The notes under the pieces are model-generated. The model was not told the origin of the DNA. It ran no database searches and worked only from the letters and a program-made list of their open reading frames with translations. A stretch of 64,000 bases of DNA, taken from assembly GCF_009497775.1 (NCBI RefSeq), contig NZ_CP031012.1:2480001-2544000 (forward strand), read 5' to 3'. The DNA comes from Alcaligenes faecalis. Lineage in GTDB: Bacteria; Pseudomonadota; Gammaproteobacteria; Burkholderiales; Burkholderiaceae_B. Made by a program: the position numbers and the translations under genes. Below, piece after piece: positions 15,702 to 24,016 of the stretch (the stretch's first letter is position 1; each line of letters opens with the position of its first letter).

Positions 15702-16874
15702 TTGGCTTCCTCACACTCTTCCTTATCCCCCCGCCAGGTTTTGCTGGCCATTCTGGCCTTGGCTGTGGGTGGTTTTTCCATCGGCACCGGCGAATTTGTC
15801 ATCATGGGTTTGCTGCCCGATGTCGCCCAGGATCTGGGTATCGACATTCCCACTGCAGGCCACTTGATCAGTGCCTACGCTTTAGGCGTGGTGATCGGCG
15901 CTCCGGTACTGGCCGTGCTGGGTGCACGCTGGCCCTGGCGCCGCCTGTTGATTGCCTTGATGGGCGCATATGCCGTGGGCAATTTCCTGACTGTCATCGC
16001 CCCCAGCTATGAAACGGTATTGATCACCCGCTTTCTGGCCGGTTTCCCTCATGGCACCTACTTTGGTGTGGCCGCCCTGGTAGCCGCCCGTCTGGTACCG
16101 CCGCATCGTCGCGCACAGGCCGTGGCCTACGTCATGCTGGGTCTGACCGTCGCCACCTTGCTGGGTGTACCGATCGCCACCACCTTGGGGCAATGGCTGA
16201 ACTGGCAAGCCGCCTTTACCTTCGTCAGCCTGATCGCCTTGTTGACCATGGGGCTGGTACTGCGCTTTGTGCCTTTCATTCCCGCCAATACCCTGGCCAG
16301 CCCTTTGCGCGAACTGAGCGCCCTGAAACGCAAGCAAGTCTGGTTGACGCTGGGCATAGGCGCGATTGGTTTTGGTGGCATGTTCTCGGTGTTCAGCTAT
16401 GTGAAATCCACCTTGATGGAACTGGCTGGCCTGTCGGTCAGCGCCATCCCTGTGGTGCTGGCCTTGTTTGGCGTCGGTATGGTGCTGGGCAATTTGCTGG
16501 GCGCCCGGTATGCCGACCGCTATCTGGATCGCAGCATCCGTCTGGTCCTGATCTGGGCTACGGGCGTGCTCTTGCTGTTCATGATCACGGCTCATCACCC
16601 CATTCTTGGTCCCTTGAACATCATGCTGATCGGCACCTTGGTAGCCTTGGGCCCCGCTTTGCAGATTCGCCTGATGGACGTGGCCGGTGATGCCCAGACG
16701 CTGGCTGCGGCGCTGAATCACTCGGCTTTCAATATGGCCAATGCGCTAGGTGCATGGCTGGGTGGTTTGACGATTGCCGCTGGCTGGGGCTGGACCTCGA
16801 CCGCCTGGGTGGGGGCCTTGCTGGCTCTGGGTGGCTTGGCCTTGCACACCATTTCGCTGCGCATCAAAGAGTAA
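15702..16874 (+). CDS. AraJ-type MFS exporter
   Basis: A 390-residue major facilitator with 12 hydrophobic segments. The motif GTGEFVIMGLLPDVAQDLG in segment 1 is diagnostic of the AraJ/PbuE/chloramphenicol-exporter branch of MFS drug:H+ antiporters. The start is a TTG with an AGG about nine bases upstream; the next ATG (15804) would cut into the first membrane segment. The substrate is unknown; relatives export arabinose polymers, purines or drugs. It lies at the right edge of the AT-rich gap and ends in a shared terminator. Confidence 0.85.
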   Translation: MASSHSSLSPRQVLLAILALAVGGFSIGTGEFVIMGLLPDVAQDLGIDIPTAGHLISAYALGVVIGAPVLAVLGARWPWRRLLIALMGAYAVGNFLTVIAPSYETVLITRFLAGFPHGTYFGVAALVAARLVPPHRRAQAVAYVMLGLTVATLLGVPIATTLGQWLNWQAAFTFVSLIALLTMGLVLRFVPFIPANTLASPLRELSALKRKQVWLTLGIGAIGFGGMFSVFSYVKSTLMELAGLSVSAIPVVLALFGVGMVLGNLLGARYADRYLDRSIRLVLIWATGVLLLFMITAHHPILGPLNIMLIGTLVALGPALQIRLMDVAGDAQTLAAALNHSAFNMANALGAWLGGLTIAAGWGWTSTAWVGALLALGGLALHTISLRIKE

Positions 16875-16983
16875 ACAGCTCTCAAGGCGGGTGACTCAGA
16901 AACGGCAATTTCACGATGGGCGACAAAACCCGAATACAGGAATCGCCTTTGCCACACTGAAACCTGCCAGTCGCCCCAAAAAC

Positions 16984-17040
16984 AAAGCGGCCTGTGATTG
17001 GATACCCCTAAAGGTATTTCAATCACAGGCCGCTTTTTTT
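16984..17040. terminator. Bidirectional intrinsic terminator with 17-base perfect stem
   Basis: AAAGCGGCCTGTGATTG (16984-17000) pairs perfectly with 17020-17036; an inner ATACC/GGTAT stem caps it, and a T-run follows. It separates the convergent AraJ-like and NimT-like exporter genes. Confidence 0.9.
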
Positions 17041-17060
17041 GCCCTCTCCCGGAGGTCCGA

Positions 17061-18281
17061 CTAGCTGGCTTTCACCAGTTCAGCTGAAGCTTTACTTGCC
17101 ACTGCAGGACAAGCGGCCAACCAACCGGCGTAGCCCATTCCAAAGCTGACCAGGATGCACAAGCCCAAGGCCCAGCCCCAGCTATTGAACAGGTCATGCA
17201 AACCACCCATAGCGGGAGGCCCAAAAGCGGCCAACAAATAGCCCATACACTGCGCCATACCCGACAGGGATGCGGCCTGCGAGGTGGACGTAGAACGCAC
17301 GCCAATCAAGGCCAAGGCAATCAGGAAAACGCTACCGCTCCCAAAACCAAACAGCACCGCCCACAACAAGGACCAGGACGGCAGGACCAGGAAGCCCACA
17401 AAGGTCAGGGTCTGCAACAAGGCACCGGCCAAAGCCACGGCACGTTGGTCATGCACACGGCTCAGCACAGGCATCAGCAGCAAGGCCGGTACGGCGGTGG
17501 CCAACTGCATCAAACCGTGAATCTGACCTGCATGATCCGGTTCAAAACCATAGTTCACCAACATCACGGGCAACCAGCTGGCAATCATGTAGTACGCCAC
17601 CGAGTTCAGGCCCATGTACAGGGTGATATACCAGGCCAGGGGCAAACGCCACACCGAGGAGCTGTTTGCCGCCCCAGCGGGTGTATTTTGCGCCGCACGT
17701 CGATCTGCACCCAGCTGTGTCGCCCACACCACTACACTGGCCAATGCCATCACACCCACCACAATCAGGGACGACCAGCGCCAGCTTTGACCTGTCCACT
17801 CCGCCATAGGAACCGCCAGCGCCGAGTTGAACGCCGCGACCAGGCCCATGAACAAGACATACAGCGATGTCACAAAGCTGATGCGCATGGGGAAATGGCG
17901 TTTCACCAAGGACGGCAAGAGCACATTACCCAGCGCAATCCCGATGGCCAGCAAACCGATACCGGCAAACAGCTCCGTCGTGCCGCCCAGGATACGTACC
18001 ACCACCCCCACCGCGATCAGCACGGAAGCAATAAACAAGGAACGGGACAGCCCCACCACCCGCGCCATTGAGGAAGCCAGCAAGGAGATCACCGCAAAAA
18101 TGAACAAGGGCATGGCAGTCAGCAAACCAGCCTGTGTAGACGACAGAGACAGGTCTGCCTGGATCAATTCCAGCAAGGGAGCGATACCCGTGATCGGGGC
18201 TCGCAGATTGCCAGCGATCAGCAAGACGCCAATCAACACCAGCAAGGGGTGGGAGAGCCAGGAGAGTCGAGAGAGGGACAT
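17061..18281 (-). CDS. nimT: CynX/NimT-family MFS exporter
   Basis: A 406-residue major facilitator with 12 hydrophobic segments. The start (LLVLIGVLLIAGNLRAPITG, then LSSTQAGLLTAMPL) is the hallmark of the CynX/NimT family, which includes the cyanate transporter CynX and the 2-nitroimidazole exporter NimT. It is divergent from an AraC-type gene, exactly as nimT (yeaN) is from nimR (yeaM) in Escherichia coli, so a nimT-like role is likely. The real substrate here is not determined by sequence. Confidence 0.82.
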   Translation of the reverse strand: MSLSRLSWLSHPLLVLIGVLLIAGNLRAPITGIAPLLELIQADLSLSSTQAGLLTAMPLFIFAVISLLASSMARVVGLSRSLFIASVLIAVGVVVRILGGTTELFAGIGLLAIGIALGNVLLPSLVKRHFPMRISFVTSLYVLFMGLVAAFNSALAVPMAEWTGQSWRWSSLIVVGVMALASVVVWATQLGADRRAAQNTPAGAANSSSVWRLPLAWYITLYMGLNSVAYYMIASWLPVMLVNYGFEPDHAGQIHGLMQLATAVPALLLMPVLSRVHDQRAVALAGALLQTLTFVGFLVLPSWSLLWAVLFGFGSGSVFLIALALIGVRSTSTSQAASLSGMAQCMGYLLAAFGPPAMGGLHDLFNSWGWALGLCILVSFGMGYAGWLAACPAVASKASAELVKAS

Positions 18282-18312
18282 GAAATGTAGCCAGTAGGTG
18301 AAAACCCTACTC

Positions 18313-18344
18313 TATCCTGTTTCGACCCCGACGCAAACAGGATA
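18313..18344. promoter_or_regulatory. Perfect dyad between nimT- and nimR-like genes
   Basis: TATCCTGTTT (18313-18322) and AAACAGGATA (18335-18344) are exact inverted copies separated by 12 bases, in the 96-base divergent gap. Spacing of about two helical turns suits a dimeric regulator; NimR is the obvious candidate. Confidence 0.65.
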
Positions 18345-18377
18345 TTATGACAACTTATACCTCAAACCAGACAAAGC

Positions 18378-19142
18378 ATGAGTTTTAGCTCCAATCCCCA
18401 AGGCGGGCCTATTTTCAGCATCAAGATGGCGATGGGCAGCAATACCGAAAATCCATTGCACACCCATCCCAATGGACAGCTGATCATGACGCAATATGGC
18501 TCCGTCACTCTGCAAACCGACCAGGGCTACTGGATGGTGCCGCCGCTGTGCGCCGTCTGGGTGCCGGTGGGTATCCGCCACCGTGCCCGCGCTGACGATC
18601 AGGCCCTGATTCATTTCCTGTACATACAGCCCGGTCTTGATGAACTGCCCGATCATTGCAGCACCCTGGACCTGAGCCCCATGGTGCGCGAGATGATCAT
18701 TCATTTAAGCGATCTGAACCCCCATTACGAGCCGAACAGCCAAACTCACCGCCTGGCCCTGGTGCTGCTGGAAACCCTGAATCAGATGCCCACACGCCAG
18801 CTACATGTGCCCGTGCCCGAGGACAAAGTTTTGCAAACGATTGCGCAACATATGCTGCAGCAACCCGACTCGCGTCCCACTATGGCCGACTGGGCAAAAG
18901 AACTGGCCATGAGTGAGCGCACCCTGGCCCGACATATGCTAAAACACACAGGGATGAGCTTCGGGCGCTGGCGGCAACAATTCATGATTATGCTGGCCCT
19001 GCAAAAACTGGGTTCGGGAATGTCCGTAAAGAGCACGGCCAGGGAATTGGGTTACACCTCTATCAGTGCCTTTATTACCGTTTTCAAATCTATTTTGGGC
19101 GAAACCCCTAGCCGTTACTTAAGCCAGACCCATTCTTCTTAA
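18378..19142 (+). CDS. nimR: AraC-family regulator with N-terminal cupin (NimR-like)
   Basis: A 254-residue regulator. The N-terminal half is a cupin (HTHPNGQLIMTQYGSVTL, MVPPLCAVWVPVGIRHRA), and the C-terminal half has two AraC helix-turn-helix motifs (MADWAKELAMSERTLARHML and VKSTARELGYTSISAFITVF). In E. coli the NimR protein represses the divergent exporter gene; the same layout here supports that role. benE follows 28 bases downstream on the same strand and may be co-transcribed. Confidence 0.85.
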   Translation: MSFSSNPQGGPIFSIKMAMGSNTENPLHTHPNGQLIMTQYGSVTLQTDQGYWMVPPLCAVWVPVGIRHRARADDQALIHFLYIQPGLDELPDHCSTLDLSPMVREMIIHLSDLNPHYEPNSQTHRLALVLLETLNQMPTRQLHVPVPEDKVLQTIAQHMLQQPDSRPTMADWAKELAMSERTLARHMLKHTGMSFGRWRQQFMIMLALQKLGSGMSVKSTARELGYTSISAFITVFKSILGETPSRYLSQTHSS

Positions 19143-19170
19143 GTTTCCACTACCCTCACCACACGCATCC

Positions 19171-20373
19171 ATGTCTTCCACACACCTGTCCCGCCCCGGA
19201 TATCTGCAGCGCTTATTGAGTTGGTTCCAGATTTCTCACATGTCGGCGGGGCTTATTGCCGTGCTGGTGGGCTATACCAGTTCTGCTGCCATTGTTTTTC
19301 AAGCCGCTCAAGCAGCCGGTGCCAACACCGCCGAGCTGGGCTCCTGGATGTGGTCTTTGGGTATTGGTCTGGGTCTGCTGTCCGCAGGCCTGTCGCTGCG
19401 CTACAAGATTCCGATTCTGACCGCCTGGTCCACACCCGGCGCGGCGCTGCTGGCCACGGGTCTGGTGGGCCTGCCCATGTCCCAGGCCGTGGGCATTTTC
19501 CTGTTTTCATCCCTGCTGACCACTATCTGTGGCCTTAGCGGCAGCTTTCAGAAGCTGATGCAGTACATGCCGCGCAGCATTGCCGGTGCCATGCTGGGCG
19601 GCATCTTGCTGCGCTTTGGCCTGGACCTGTTTGGTGCCATGCAGACCCAATGGCTGCTATGCCTGAGCATGTTCATTGTGTTCCTGGTGGTGCGTCAATG
19701 GTCGCCCCGCTACGCCGTGCCTCTGGCGCTGGTCGCCGGTGTCACGATTGCCGCCACGCAAGGCTTGCTGAAAATGGAAATTCTGAGCTGGACGCCCGCC
19801 ACGCCGGTGCTGGTCTGGCCCGAGTTCTCCTGGACAGCGCTGATTGGTGTGGGCATTCCCTTTTTCATCGTCACCATGAGCTCGCAGAACATTCCGGGCG
19901 TGGCAGTGTTGAAGGCGCATAACTACGATGCGCCCAACTCCACCGTCATCAGCTGGACCGGGATTGTCGGCCTGATCTTTGGCCCCTTCGGTGGCTATGC
20001 CTACAATCTGGCCGCCATTAGCGCCGCCCTGTGCATGACCCCGGAAGTGGACGCAGACCCACGTCAGCGTTACCGCGCCAGTGTCTGGGCCGGAATTTTC
20101 TACTTTGCCGCCGGTATTTTTGGTGCCACCGTGGTCAGCCTGTTCGCGGCCTTCCCCACCGAGCTGATCGCCGCCATTGCCGGTCTGGCCTTGCTGGGCA
20201 CCATAGGCAACAGCATTCACATGGCGCTGGAAGCGCCTGATACCCGTGACGCCGCTCTGGTCACCTTCCTGACCACCGCTTCGGGCATGAGCCTGCTCAA
20301 TATCGGCAGCGCTTTCTGGGGTCTGGTTTTCGGTATGGCTATGTATCTGATTCAGAAACGAAAAGTGTCCTGA
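19171..20373 (+). CDS. benE: Benzoate/H+ symporter BenE family
   Basis: A 400-residue inner-membrane protein with about 12 hydrophobic segments. It shows the BenE pattern (SHMSAGLIAVLVGYTSSAAI, AWSTPGAALL, PRSIAGAMLGGILLRFG). The type member takes up benzoate with protons; E. coli YdcO is a relative of unknown role. No benzoate breakdown genes are nearby, so the substrate is uncertain. It is 28 bases after the NimR-like gene and ends in a strong terminator. Confidence 0.87.
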   Translation: MSSTHLSRPGYLQRLLSWFQISHMSAGLIAVLVGYTSSAAIVFQAAQAAGANTAELGSWMWSLGIGLGLLSAGLSLRYKIPILTAWSTPGAALLATGLVGLPMSQAVGIFLFSSLLTTICGLSGSFQKLMQYMPRSIAGAMLGGILLRFGLDLFGAMQTQWLLCLSMFIVFLVVRQWSPRYAVPLALVAGVTIAATQGLLKMEILSWTPATPVLVWPEFSWTALIGVGIPFFIVTMSSQNIPGVAVLKAHNYDAPNSTVISWTGIVGLIFGPFGGYAYNLAAISAALCMTPEVDADPRQRYRASVWAGIFYFAAGIFGATVVSLFAAFPTELIAAIAGLALLGTIGNSIHMALEAPDTRDAALVTFLTTASGMSLLNIGSAFWGLVFGMAMYLIQKRKVS

Positions 20374-20400
20374 TCCCGCCATTCCCCCGACGTCTGTTCA

Positions 20401-20445
20401 AGACGGCAAACAAGCCTCACATTTGCTTGCTTTGCCGTCTTTTTC
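20401..20445 (+). terminator. Intrinsic terminator after benE
   Basis: AGACGGCAAACAAGC pairs with GCTTG-C-TTTGCCGTCT around a nine-base loop and is followed by T4C. It ends the nimR-benE unit. Confidence 0.85.
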
Positions 20446-20493
20446 ATTTGGCACACTAAAGGCGTGACCACTTTTCTTTCACGGAGGTGCTTC

Positions 20494-20682
20494 ATGCCTG
20501 CTTTATCTCAAGCCCAACAAAAAGCTGCCGGAGCGGCACTGGCAGCGAAACGGGGCGAAACGCCCCCATCCAGCCTGAAAGGGGCGTCCATAGAAATGTA
20601 TAAAACCCTGAGTGAAGGGGAACTGGAAGAGCTGGCCAGTACCGACAGGCCGCGCCGCAACCTGCCTGAACGCAAGACCTGA
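20494..20682 (+). CDS. DUF3008 family small protein
   Basis: A 62-residue basic, polar protein with the family start MPALSQAQQKAAGAALAAKRGE and the middle LKGASIEMYKTLSEGELEEL, cited in pieces. Function is unknown. The ATG follows a strong GGAGG site eight bases upstream, which sets the start against an upstream in-frame TTG at 20464. Its TGA stop directly abuts the stop of the convergent pxpA gene with no gap. Confidence 0.82.
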   Translation: MPALSQAQQKAAGAALAAKRGETPPSSLKGASIEMYKTLSEGELEELASTDRPRRNLPERKT

Positions 20683-21441
20683 TCAGACAGCCAGCACGCG
20701 CACGCCGCTTTGCTCAAAGGCTTGATGCAAACGCTGCGCAAATTCGGCCGCGCCCGCCTGATCCCCATGCAGGCACAAGGTATCAGCCGACAAAGGCACC
20801 GTTTTACCCGACAGACTGGTAACGGTGCCCTGCTCTATCATCTGCATTACTTGCTTCACGGACTGATCGGCATCAGTAATCATGGCCCCGGCCTGCTGAC
20901 GCGGAGTCAGACTGCCATCGTCCTGATAGCTGCGGTCGGCAAACACCTCTTGGGCCACCGTCAGACCTGCATCACGACCGGCCTGCACCTGAACACTGCC
21001 TGCCAGCGCATACAGAATCAGACTGCGATCAATATCGGCCACCGCCTGGGCAATGGCTTTTGCCAGTGTCGCATCGCGGGCGGCCATATTGTAGAGAGCA
21101 CCATGTGCCTTGACGTGATGCAGGGCGGCACCCTGCGTGCGGGCAACGGCAGCCAAGGCCCCCACCTGCACCACCACCATGTCATAGACCTGCTCGGGGG
21201 TCACCGCCATCACCCGACGGCCAAAACCAGCCAGATCGGGCAAACCGGGGTGGGCACCCAGCTTCACGCCATGTTTCAGTGCCAAAGCCACCGTCTGGCG
21301 CATGGTGCCCGGATCTCCGGCATGAAAACCACAGGCGATATTCACCGACGTCACCCACGGAATCACCTGCTCGTCATGGCCCATGACCCAGGGGCCAAAA
21401 CTCTCGCCCATGTCGCAGTTCAAATCAATACTCAAGCTCAT
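20683..21441 (-). CDS. pxpA: 5-oxoprolinase subunit PxpA (LamB/YcsF family)
   Basis: A 252-residue protein starting MSLSIDLNCDMGESFGPW, with NIACGFHAGDP, GAHPGLPDLAGFGRR and HHVKAHGALYN, all conserved in the LamB/YcsF family. PxpA works with PxpB and PxpC to hydrolyse 5-oxoproline to glutamate with ATP. Here pxpB and pxpC are not adjacent. Its ATG overlaps the stop of an upstream LysR gene (ATGA), so it is translated with that regulator. Partner genes elsewhere, or another lactam or carboxylated substrate, are both possible. Confidence 0.85.
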   Translation of the reverse strand: MSLSIDLNCDMGESFGPWVMGHDEQVIPWVTSVNIACGFHAGDPGTMRQTVALALKHGVKLGAHPGLPDLAGFGRRVMAVTPEQVYDMVVVQVGALAAVARTQGAALHHVKAHGALYNMAARDATLAKAIAQAVADIDRSLILYALAGSVQVQAGRDAGLTVAQEVFADRSYQDDGSLTPRQQAGAMITDADQSVKQVMQMIEQGTVTSLSGKTVPLSADTLCLHGDQAGAAEFAQRLHQAFEQSGVRVLAV

Positions 21442-22379
21442 GGAGTTCCCTCTGATAATCCATCCAACCTGCCAGCGGCCTGGGCAATACAACGCCGGAA
21501 CCACAGCAGCTCTGCCGCATTATGCGTGCGCGGATGCCACAGCTGGTAAAAACGCATCAGTGGAAAATGAACCGGGCAAGGCAGAACCGTAATCGGCAGA
21601 ATGCGGGCATAGTACTCGGCAAACTGGCGGTTAGTGGTAAACACCATGTCCGTGCGACTCAAAATACCCGGCACCAGGCCGAAATACGGCACCACCATCT
21701 GTACCTGACGGCTGATGCCCTGCTCGGCCAGACAACCGTCAATAAAGCCGCGTTTGTCCGTCACGTGGGCTGAAGGGGCCAGATGCGGCATTTCCAGATA
21801 ATGCTGCAAGGACAGCCCGCGCTGTGCCAGCGGATGATGACGGCCCAGCATACAGACCACCTCGTCATCAAACAGGCGCGCCAGATGCAGCTTTTCCGGG
21901 GGCTCCAGCCAGTTGCCGATCACCACGTCCAGTTCGCCCTCTTCCAGGGCCTGCACATAGTCCAGGTCCGGGTTGATGGTATGGACCACCAGCCGGGCCT
22001 GCGGCGCCTGACGACGCACCCGCTCCGCAATATCCGGGATGAAGGCTCCATCCAGATAATCCGGTGCGCCCAGATTGAAAACCCGGGTAGACTGACTGGG
22101 ATCCATGGGCTCTGCCGCGGCAGAAATTCGCTCGATAGCTTGCAGGGCTTCCGTGGCATGTGCCAGCAAAAAAGGGCCACGCTCGGTAGGCACCATTCCC
22201 TTTTTACCGCGCAACAAAATCGGATCGCCCGTGATTTCGCGCAAGCGCCGCAAGGCATTGCTGACGGCTGGCTGGGACATGCCCAAGCGGATAGCCGTAC
22301 GCGAGACGCTGTGCTCCTTGAGCAGCGACTGCAACACCCGCAGCAAATGTAGGTCTAGTTGTTCTCGTAATTTTGGCAT
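21438..22379 (-). CDS. LysR-family regulator, divergent from xdhABC-guaD
   Basis: A 313-residue LysR protein with helix-turn-helix SRTAIRLGMSQPAVSNALRR and a NahR/NodD-like substrate domain (FNLGAPDYLDGAFIPDIAER). It starts 143 bases from xdhA on the opposite strand, the usual layout of a LysR activator and its target, so it likely controls the purine operon. Its stop overlaps pxpA, which makes pxpA a second candidate target or partner. The inducer is not visible in the sequence. Confidence 0.87.
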   Translation of the reverse strand: MPKLREQLDLHLLRVLQSLLKEHSVSRTAIRLGMSQPAVSNALRRLREITGDPILLRGKKGMVPTERGPFLLAHATEALQAIERISAAAEPMDPSQSTRVFNLGAPDYLDGAFIPDIAERVRRQAPQARLVVHTINPDLDYVQALEEGELDVVIGNWLEPPEKLHLARLFDDEVVCMLGRHHPLAQRGLSLQHYLEMPHLAPSAHVTDKRGFIDGCLAEQGISRQVQMVVPYFGLVPGILSRTDMVFTTNRQFAEYYARILPITVLPCPVHFPLMRFYQLWHPRTHNAAELLWFRRCIAQAAGRLDGLSEGTP

Positions 22380-22445
22380 GGTCTAAATAATACAAGCGCT
22401 GGCCCGCGCCGTTGATCCGTGTAGACACTCATACGCCTATATAGT

Positions 22446-22469
22446 GAACATCATTCCAAGCGAATGTTC
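22446..22469. promoter_or_regulatory. Candidate LysR site upstream of xdhA
   Basis: GAACAT-N12-ATGTTC with an inner CATTC-N5-GAATG forms a nested dyad, centred about 65 bases before xdhA. It includes a T-N11-A pattern and lies in the LysR/xdhA divergent gap. Confidence 0.5.
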
Positions 22470-22522
22470 GCGTCCTAAGCAAATGCTATCTTCGATCCGT
22501 AAAAAACCAGTCGAGTGAGATC

Positions 22523-24016
22523 ATGGAGACAAGACCAATTCGTTTTATTTATCGCGGCGAAGTACAGGAAGTGGCTCAGGCCCCCACCACGCGAACCGTT
22601 TTACAGTATATACGTGAGGATCTGCACTGCACCGGCACCAAAGAAGGCTGTGCCGAGGGTGACTGCGGCGCCTGCACGGTCATGATTGGCGAACTGGACC
22701 AGAACAATCAACTGCAATTGCGTGCCGTGAACGCCTGTATCCAGCTGCTGCCTACGCTGGACGGCAAGGTGCTCTACACCATTGAGGATCTGCGTCAGGA
22801 CGATGGCACCCTGCACCCCGTGCAACAGGCCATGGTGGACTGGCACGGTGCCCAATGTGGCTTTTGTACGCCCGGCTTCATCATGTCGCTGTGGGGCCTG
22901 TACATGAAGCATTCGCCCGAAGACGGCCCGGTTTCCCGAGAACAGATCGACGATGTGCTCTCGGGCAATCTGTGCCGCTGTACCGGCTACCGCCCCATTA
23001 TTGATGCCGCCAAGGCCATGCACAGCTATCCGGCTGTCAGCATGGATCGCCAATCCATTGAAGACAAGCTGCGTGCCATTCGTCAGGACGGCATGCTGGC
23101 CTACGAATACCAGGGCCAGACCTTTCACGCCCCCCGCACACTGGACCAATTGGCCCAGTTGCGCGAGCAATATCCGCAAGCCCGCATTCTGGCTGGCAGC
23201 ACCGATATTGGCCTGTGGGTGACCAAGCAATTCCGCGATTTGCCGCATCTGATTTATATCGGTCAGGTGGCCGAGCTGCGCGAGCTGAAAACCACCGAGG
23301 ACGATCTTTACATCGGCGCAGGCGTACTGCTGAACGACGCGTTCGATGCCCTGATCAAAGACCACCCCGAATTGACGGAACTGCGCCAGCGCTTTGCCTC
23401 CTTCCCTATCCGCAACGCCGGGACCTTGGGTGGCAACGTGGCCAACGGCTCACCTATTGGCGACTCCATGCCCGGCCTGATTGCCATGCGTACCCGTGTG
23501 GTGCTGCGCAAAGGCGCCGTCGAGCGCGTCATGCCGTTGGAAGACCTGTATCTGGCCTATCAGAAGACCGCCATGGAACCAGGCGAATTCGTGCAAGGCC
23601 TGCTGGTCCCGCGCAACAAGGGCCAATGGCAATTCCGCACTTACAAGCTGTCCAAGCGTTTTGACCAGGACATTTCTGCCTTGTGCGCCGCCTTTGCGGT
23701 GGAACTGGATGGCAAAATCGTCAAACAGGCCCGCATCGCCTTTGGCGGCATGGCTGCCACCCCAAAACGGGCCAGCCACGCCGAGCAAGTGCTGCAAGGC
23801 CAGGAATGGAACGAGGAAAACGTACAAGCGGCCATGCAGGCGCTGCAACAGGACTACCAGGCCCTGAGCGACATGCGTGCCAGTAGCGAATACCGCAATC
23901 AGAGTGCGGCCAATTTGCTGTACCGCTTCTTCCTGGAAACCAACCCTGAACACGCTTTGAGTCCCGCCCAGTTGAATGTCTTTCACCGAGCTCAAGCCAG
24001 CCTGGAGACTTTGTGA
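22523..24016 (+). CDS. xdhA: Xanthine dehydrogenase small subunit (2Fe-2S and FAD domains)
   Basis: A 497-residue subunit. Residues 1-165 hold two [2Fe-2S] clusters: the plant-type motif GCAEGDCGACTV, and CGFCTPGF plus LCRCTGYRPI. Residues about 195-365 bind FAD (ARILAGSTDIGLWV, FPIRNAGTLGGNVANGSPIGD). Together with XdhB it oxidises hypoxanthine and xanthine to urate, passing electrons to NAD+. The stop overlaps the xdhB start (TGATG). First gene of the xdhABC-guaD operon. Confidence 0.95.
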   Translation: METRPIRFIYRGEVQEVAQAPTTRTVLQYIREDLHCTGTKEGCAEGDCGACTVMIGELDQNNQLQLRAVNACIQLLPTLDGKVLYTIEDLRQDDGTLHPVQQAMVDWHGAQCGFCTPGFIMSLWGLYMKHSPEDGPVSREQIDDVLSGNLCRCTGYRPIIDAAKAMHSYPAVSMDRQSIEDKLRAIRQDGMLAYEYQGQTFHAPRTLDQLAQLREQYPQARILAGSTDIGLWVTKQFRDLPHLIYIGQVAELRELKTTEDDLYIGAGVLLNDAFDALIKDHPELTELRQRFASFPIRNAGTLGGNVANGSPIGDSMPGLIAMRTRVVLRKGAVERVMPLEDLYLAYQKTAMEPGEFVQGLLVPRNKGQWQFRTYKLSKRFDQDISALCAAFAVELDGKIVKQARIAFGGMAATPKRASHAEQVLQGQEWNEENVQAAMQALQQDYQALSDMRASSEYRNQSAANLLYRFFLETNPEHALSPAQLNVFHRAQASLETL

